A stretch of DNA of 64,000 bases from contig CP136508.1 in NCBI GenBank assembly GCA_008011715.2, positions 3,410,001-3,474,000 of the forward strand, given 5' to 3'. Position 1 is the first letter of the stretch. Each line of letters begins with the position of its first letter. The notes under the pieces are model-generated. The model searched no databases, was not told the origin of the DNA, and worked only from the letters and a program-made list of their open reading frames with translations. This stretch comes from [Empedobacter] haloabium. Lineage in GTDB: Bacteria > Pseudomonadota > Gammaproteobacteria > Burkholderiales > Burkholderiaceae_D. Of this stretch, positions 61,610 through 64,000 are shown one piece after another. The translations under genes and the position numbers were made by a program.

Positions 61610-64000
61610 TCATAAACTATCCACACACCGAAACTGCTCCAACACCCCACGCCGGAACGGATTGACCACACTGCTGGCAGTCATCTCGAACGCCGCCTTC
61701 CGCCCATCCACATCGAACGTCACCTTGTACCGCTCGCTCTGCCCGGTCTGCTCGACAGTAGCCGCATCCAGCATCCGCAGCCAAGCCCACGGCCCCTCCC
61801 TCCGCAGCGCGCCGTGCGACCCGGCCGGCACCGTCTCCAACTGCACCTGCCCACTGCCCTTCCCGCTGGGCAGCTGAAACGTGCCAGCCGCCAACGCGCC
61901 TGGCGCGACGACCAGCGGCTGGCCGTCGATGTCCAGCGTCAGCTTGCTGAGCGCCGGATCGAGCGACAGCGGCCGCAGTGTGAAGCGCAGCGACGCCAGC
62001 CGGCCGCCGGCACCGAACCAGGCGTCGCGGATGCGGGCTGCGCGCTGGAATTCGTCCAGTGCTGCTTGCGAAATGCCGAGGCTGCCGTTGCTGGCCGTGG
62101 GCCGCCAGCGCCACTGGCTGCCGCCCATGTCCACGTATTGCGCCAGGTTCTTCTGGAAGAAATCGTCGATCAGGCCGCCAGGGGCGAACAACTTGCCGAA
62201 GTCTTCGGCCGGAATGTCGGCAGTGGCACTGCGCACGATCGGGTAGCGGCCCGCGACGGCCTGCCGACAGAACGTGGCGGGGCCGGCTCGCCAGAGTGTG
62301 TTCAAGCGTTCGCGCTCGCCGCCGGAGGCCAGGCCGGCGCCGCCGCTGTCGATCGTTTTCAGCACCGCCGCCAGCGGCTCGGGCTTGCCGTCCGCTTCCA
62401 GCCGCACCCGCGCCAGCGCATCGGCCGGCGGTGGCGGCGTGCCGCTGCGCTTGGCCGCGGCCGCCGCGTCCAGGTAGACGGCCACGTCCTTCAGTGTCTG
62501 CAGCGCCGCATCCAGTGGTGGCGGTGTGCCGGCCGTGAGCTGGTGCAGGGCCGCGAAGTGCGCGTCGACAGGATGCTCCGCCGGCGCGGCTGCCGCCGGC
62601 GCTTCGTTGCCCAGCAAGCCTTGCAGGCGCTTGGTGTAGTCGCCCAGCTTGGCCGCGACGCCGGCCCCGGCGCCCGCGGCGGCCGGCTTGGCGGCAGCCG
62701 TCAGCGTGGTCTCGCGGCTCGCGGCCATCAGGAGCTTGCGCAGCGGCGAGTCGGCGCCACCCAGCAAGTTGGCCATGCGCGCGCCCTGCTCCAGCGTGTC
62801 GAACGGCCGCACCGTCACGTCCGCCAGCAACGCGTCCCACGCCTTGATGTAGTCGTCGTAATACTGCTGCAGCATGGCCTGGCGCATGCCGGCTTCATCG
62901 CCGGTGGCGGCCTCCTGCCGCGCCAGCACCCAGCGTTCCGCCGCTACGTTGGCCAGCGCGGCCTGGCTGGCCTCCACGAAGCGGGCATGGCCCGCCAGCG
63001 TGAACATGCCGTTGATGCCGCGCGTCAGCGGTGCGCCGCTGCGCCGCGTCAGCACGGATGCCGCCGCCGGGCCACCCGCGCTGACGGCGGAAAATTCCGG
63101 CAGTCCGCTGGCCATCACGCGGCGCTTCAGGCTGGCGTAGACGCGCTGCTCAAGCGACATCTGCGCCAGCGCCAGGCGGCTCGCGCCGACCAGGTCCTGG
63201 TCCAGTTGCGGCAGCATCTGGCCTTCGCGCAGCGTTTCAAGCAACGCTTCCTGGTGCGCGGACAGCGCACGCAGGCCCGGCTCGCCCAGGTCGGCCTGGG
63301 CCCGTGGGTTGTCCCAGGCCAGCCAGCCCGCGATCGAGGCCGAGTCGAAGTGGCCGGGATCGCCCAGCATCAGGTAGACGCGCAGCGTTTCGTACAGCGC
63401 GTCCATATCGCCCGCGTTGCCGCGCCGCAGGCGCTCTTCCATTCTTTGCTGCACGCGCGGCAGCAGCATTTCCTGCAGCAGCCGACGGTAGGCGATGCGG
63501 GCCGCTTCGCCCAGCTTGTCGCCCTGGTACAGGCCGAAGCGCATCGACCACGGCGGCGATTGCTCGCGCTCGGCGTAACCGCCGGGCAGCGTGCGCGCCG
63601 CATCCAGTACCGGCAGCGCCGGCCCGCCGGCCGCGACACGCCGGGCCAGGTCGGCGCCGCGGCTCGCCATCTCGCGCACATACACGTCGTTGCGCAGGTA
63701 GCTGCGCACCATGGCGGCGGCCGTCAGCAGGAAGAGCAGCGCCGCCGCGCCCAGGCCGCCCCATTGCAACCACTGGCGCCGGCGCTCCACGGCGCGGTTG
63801 ACGCCGGCCAGCTGCGCCTCCGGGAACATCACGTCGCGCAGCACCCGCGTCAGGAAATAGCTGCGCCCTTCCGGCTGGGCCGCGCCGGCCGCGCCGTGCG
63901 GCGCCAGCGCCTGGTAGCCGACGCCGAACGACGCCGCCAGCGCGCTCATCACGCGGTCCAGCGGCGTGCCCTCCTGCGTGCCGCTGCTGAAGTACACCCC
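61610..64000 (-). CDS. tssM: T6SS inner-membrane component TssM (IcmF), 3' part
   Basis: At least 795 C-terminal residues; the frame continues past the right edge (the ATG nearest the edge is internal, at VYFSSGTQEGTPLDRVM). Contains a membrane segment (QWGGLGAAALLFLLTAAAMV), IcmF-related and DUF1215 regions (MLQQYYDDYIKAWDALLADV, FGKLFAPGGLIDDFFQKNLA) and the C-terminal beta-rich end (GPWAWLRMLDAATVEQTGQS). TssM with TssL and TssJ forms the T6SS membrane complex. Links the effector island to a structural T6SS locus that continues right. Confidence 0.92.
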   Translation of the reverse strand, partial: GVYFSSGTQEGTPLDRVMSALAASFGVGYQALAPHGAAGAAQPEGRSYFLTRVLRDVMFPEAQLAGVNRAVERRRQWLQWGGLGAAALLFLLTAAAMVRSYLRNDVYVREMASRGADLARRVAAGGPALPVLDAARTLPGGYAEREQSPPWSMRFGLYQGDKLGEAARIAYRRLLQEMLLPRVQQRMEERLRRGNAGDMDALYETLRVYLMLGDPGHFDSASIAGWLAWDNPRAQADLGEPGLRALSAHQEALLETLREGQMLPQLDQDLVGASRLALAQMSLEQRVYASLKRRVMASGLPEFSAVSAGGPAAASVLTRRSGAPLTRGINGMFTLAGHARFVEASQAALANVAAERWVLARQEAATGDEAGMRQAMLQQYYDDYIKAWDALLADVTVRPFDTLEQGARMANLLGGADSPLRKLLMAASRETTLTAAAKPAAAGAGAGVAAKLGDYTKRLQGLLGNEAPAAAAPAEHPVDAHFAALHQLTAGTPPPLDAALQTLKDVAVYLDAAAAAKRSGTPPPPADALARVRLEADGKPEPLAAVLKTIDSGGAGLASGGERERLNTLWRAGPATFCRQAVAGRYPIVRSATADIPAEDFGKLFAPGGLIDDFFQKNLAQYVDMGGSQWRWRPTASNGSLGISQAALDEFQRAARIRDAWFGAGGRLASLRFTLRPLSLDPALSKLTLDIDGQPLVVAPGALAAGTFQLPSGKGSGQVQLETVPAGSHGALRREGPWAWLRMLDAATVEQTGQSERYKVTFDVDGRKAAFEMTASSVVNPFRRGVLEQFRCVDSL

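Overview
The window is high-GC, densely packed chromosomal DNA. The IMP dehydrogenase/GMP synthase pair, the OsmC-YcaO fusion, the DUF485/ActP acetate operon and the prePAAR/Eag/RHS/VgrG type VI secretion (T6SS) repertoire together suggest a betaproteobacterium of the Oxalobacteraceae (Massilia/Duganella-like). That placement is inference from gene content and protein style; no rRNA or tRNA gene is present.

Layout. 1-7.6 kb: a stress/low-oxygen style cluster (APH-AAA ATPase fusion, MgtA-type P-type ATPase, universal stress protein, Hsp20, a decayed second universal stress gene with its FNR-like site still in place) followed by a PAS-GGDEF diguanylate cyclase. 8.0-17.3 kb: a seven-gene, Fur-box-headed siderophore operon on the minus strand (TonB receptor, citryl-Dap-type decarboxylase, SbnA-like synthase, opine-dehydrogenase-family protein, one NIS synthetase, MFS exporter, SbnI-like ParB protein). 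It resembles staphyloferrin B biosynthesis, but the SbnB step appears to be filled by an unrelated dehydrogenase and only one NIS synthetase is present. 17.3-19.5 kb: a secreted GH5 glycosidase with two CBM10-like modules and a MipA/OmpV outer-membrane protein.

19.5-36.9 kb: a T6SS effector/immunity island. A VgrG with a long N-terminal extension and a histidine-rich 17-residue repeat is followed by an Eag chaperone and two prePAAR-PAAR effectors that share an almost identical N-terminal half but carry different toxin tips, each followed by its own immunity gene; a run of orphan immunity-like genes comes next. On the other strand an RHS effector with an AT-richer toxin tip and immunity gene is followed by remnants of a second RHS effector and its surviving immunity gene.

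36.9-44.0 kb: a five-gene amino-acid metabolism operon (threonine-synthase-like, RidA, FAD oxidoreductase, BenE-type transporter, SHMT) divergent from a MocR regulator. 44-48.3 kb: a second Fur-boxed TonB receptor and the DUF485/acetate symporter pair. 48.3-56.8 kb: an exported hypothetical, a YciH gene with an amber codon, an OsmC-YcaO fusion, LysR plus NAD(P)-binding and DUF1857-type genes, a decayed copy of that last pair, and an AT-rich KAP NTPase. 57-60.1 kb: guaA and guaB, the latter with an apparent one-base frameshift at codon 3. 60.3-64 kb: a DUF4124 protein, a possible Cys-His toxin, and the 3' part of tssM running off the end.

Several otherwise intact genes carry single disruptions (in-frame TGA near the start of mgtA, amber in yciH, +1 base in guaB, frameshifts in the second universal stress gene). 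They may be true mutations or assembly errors, and the raw reads would decide.
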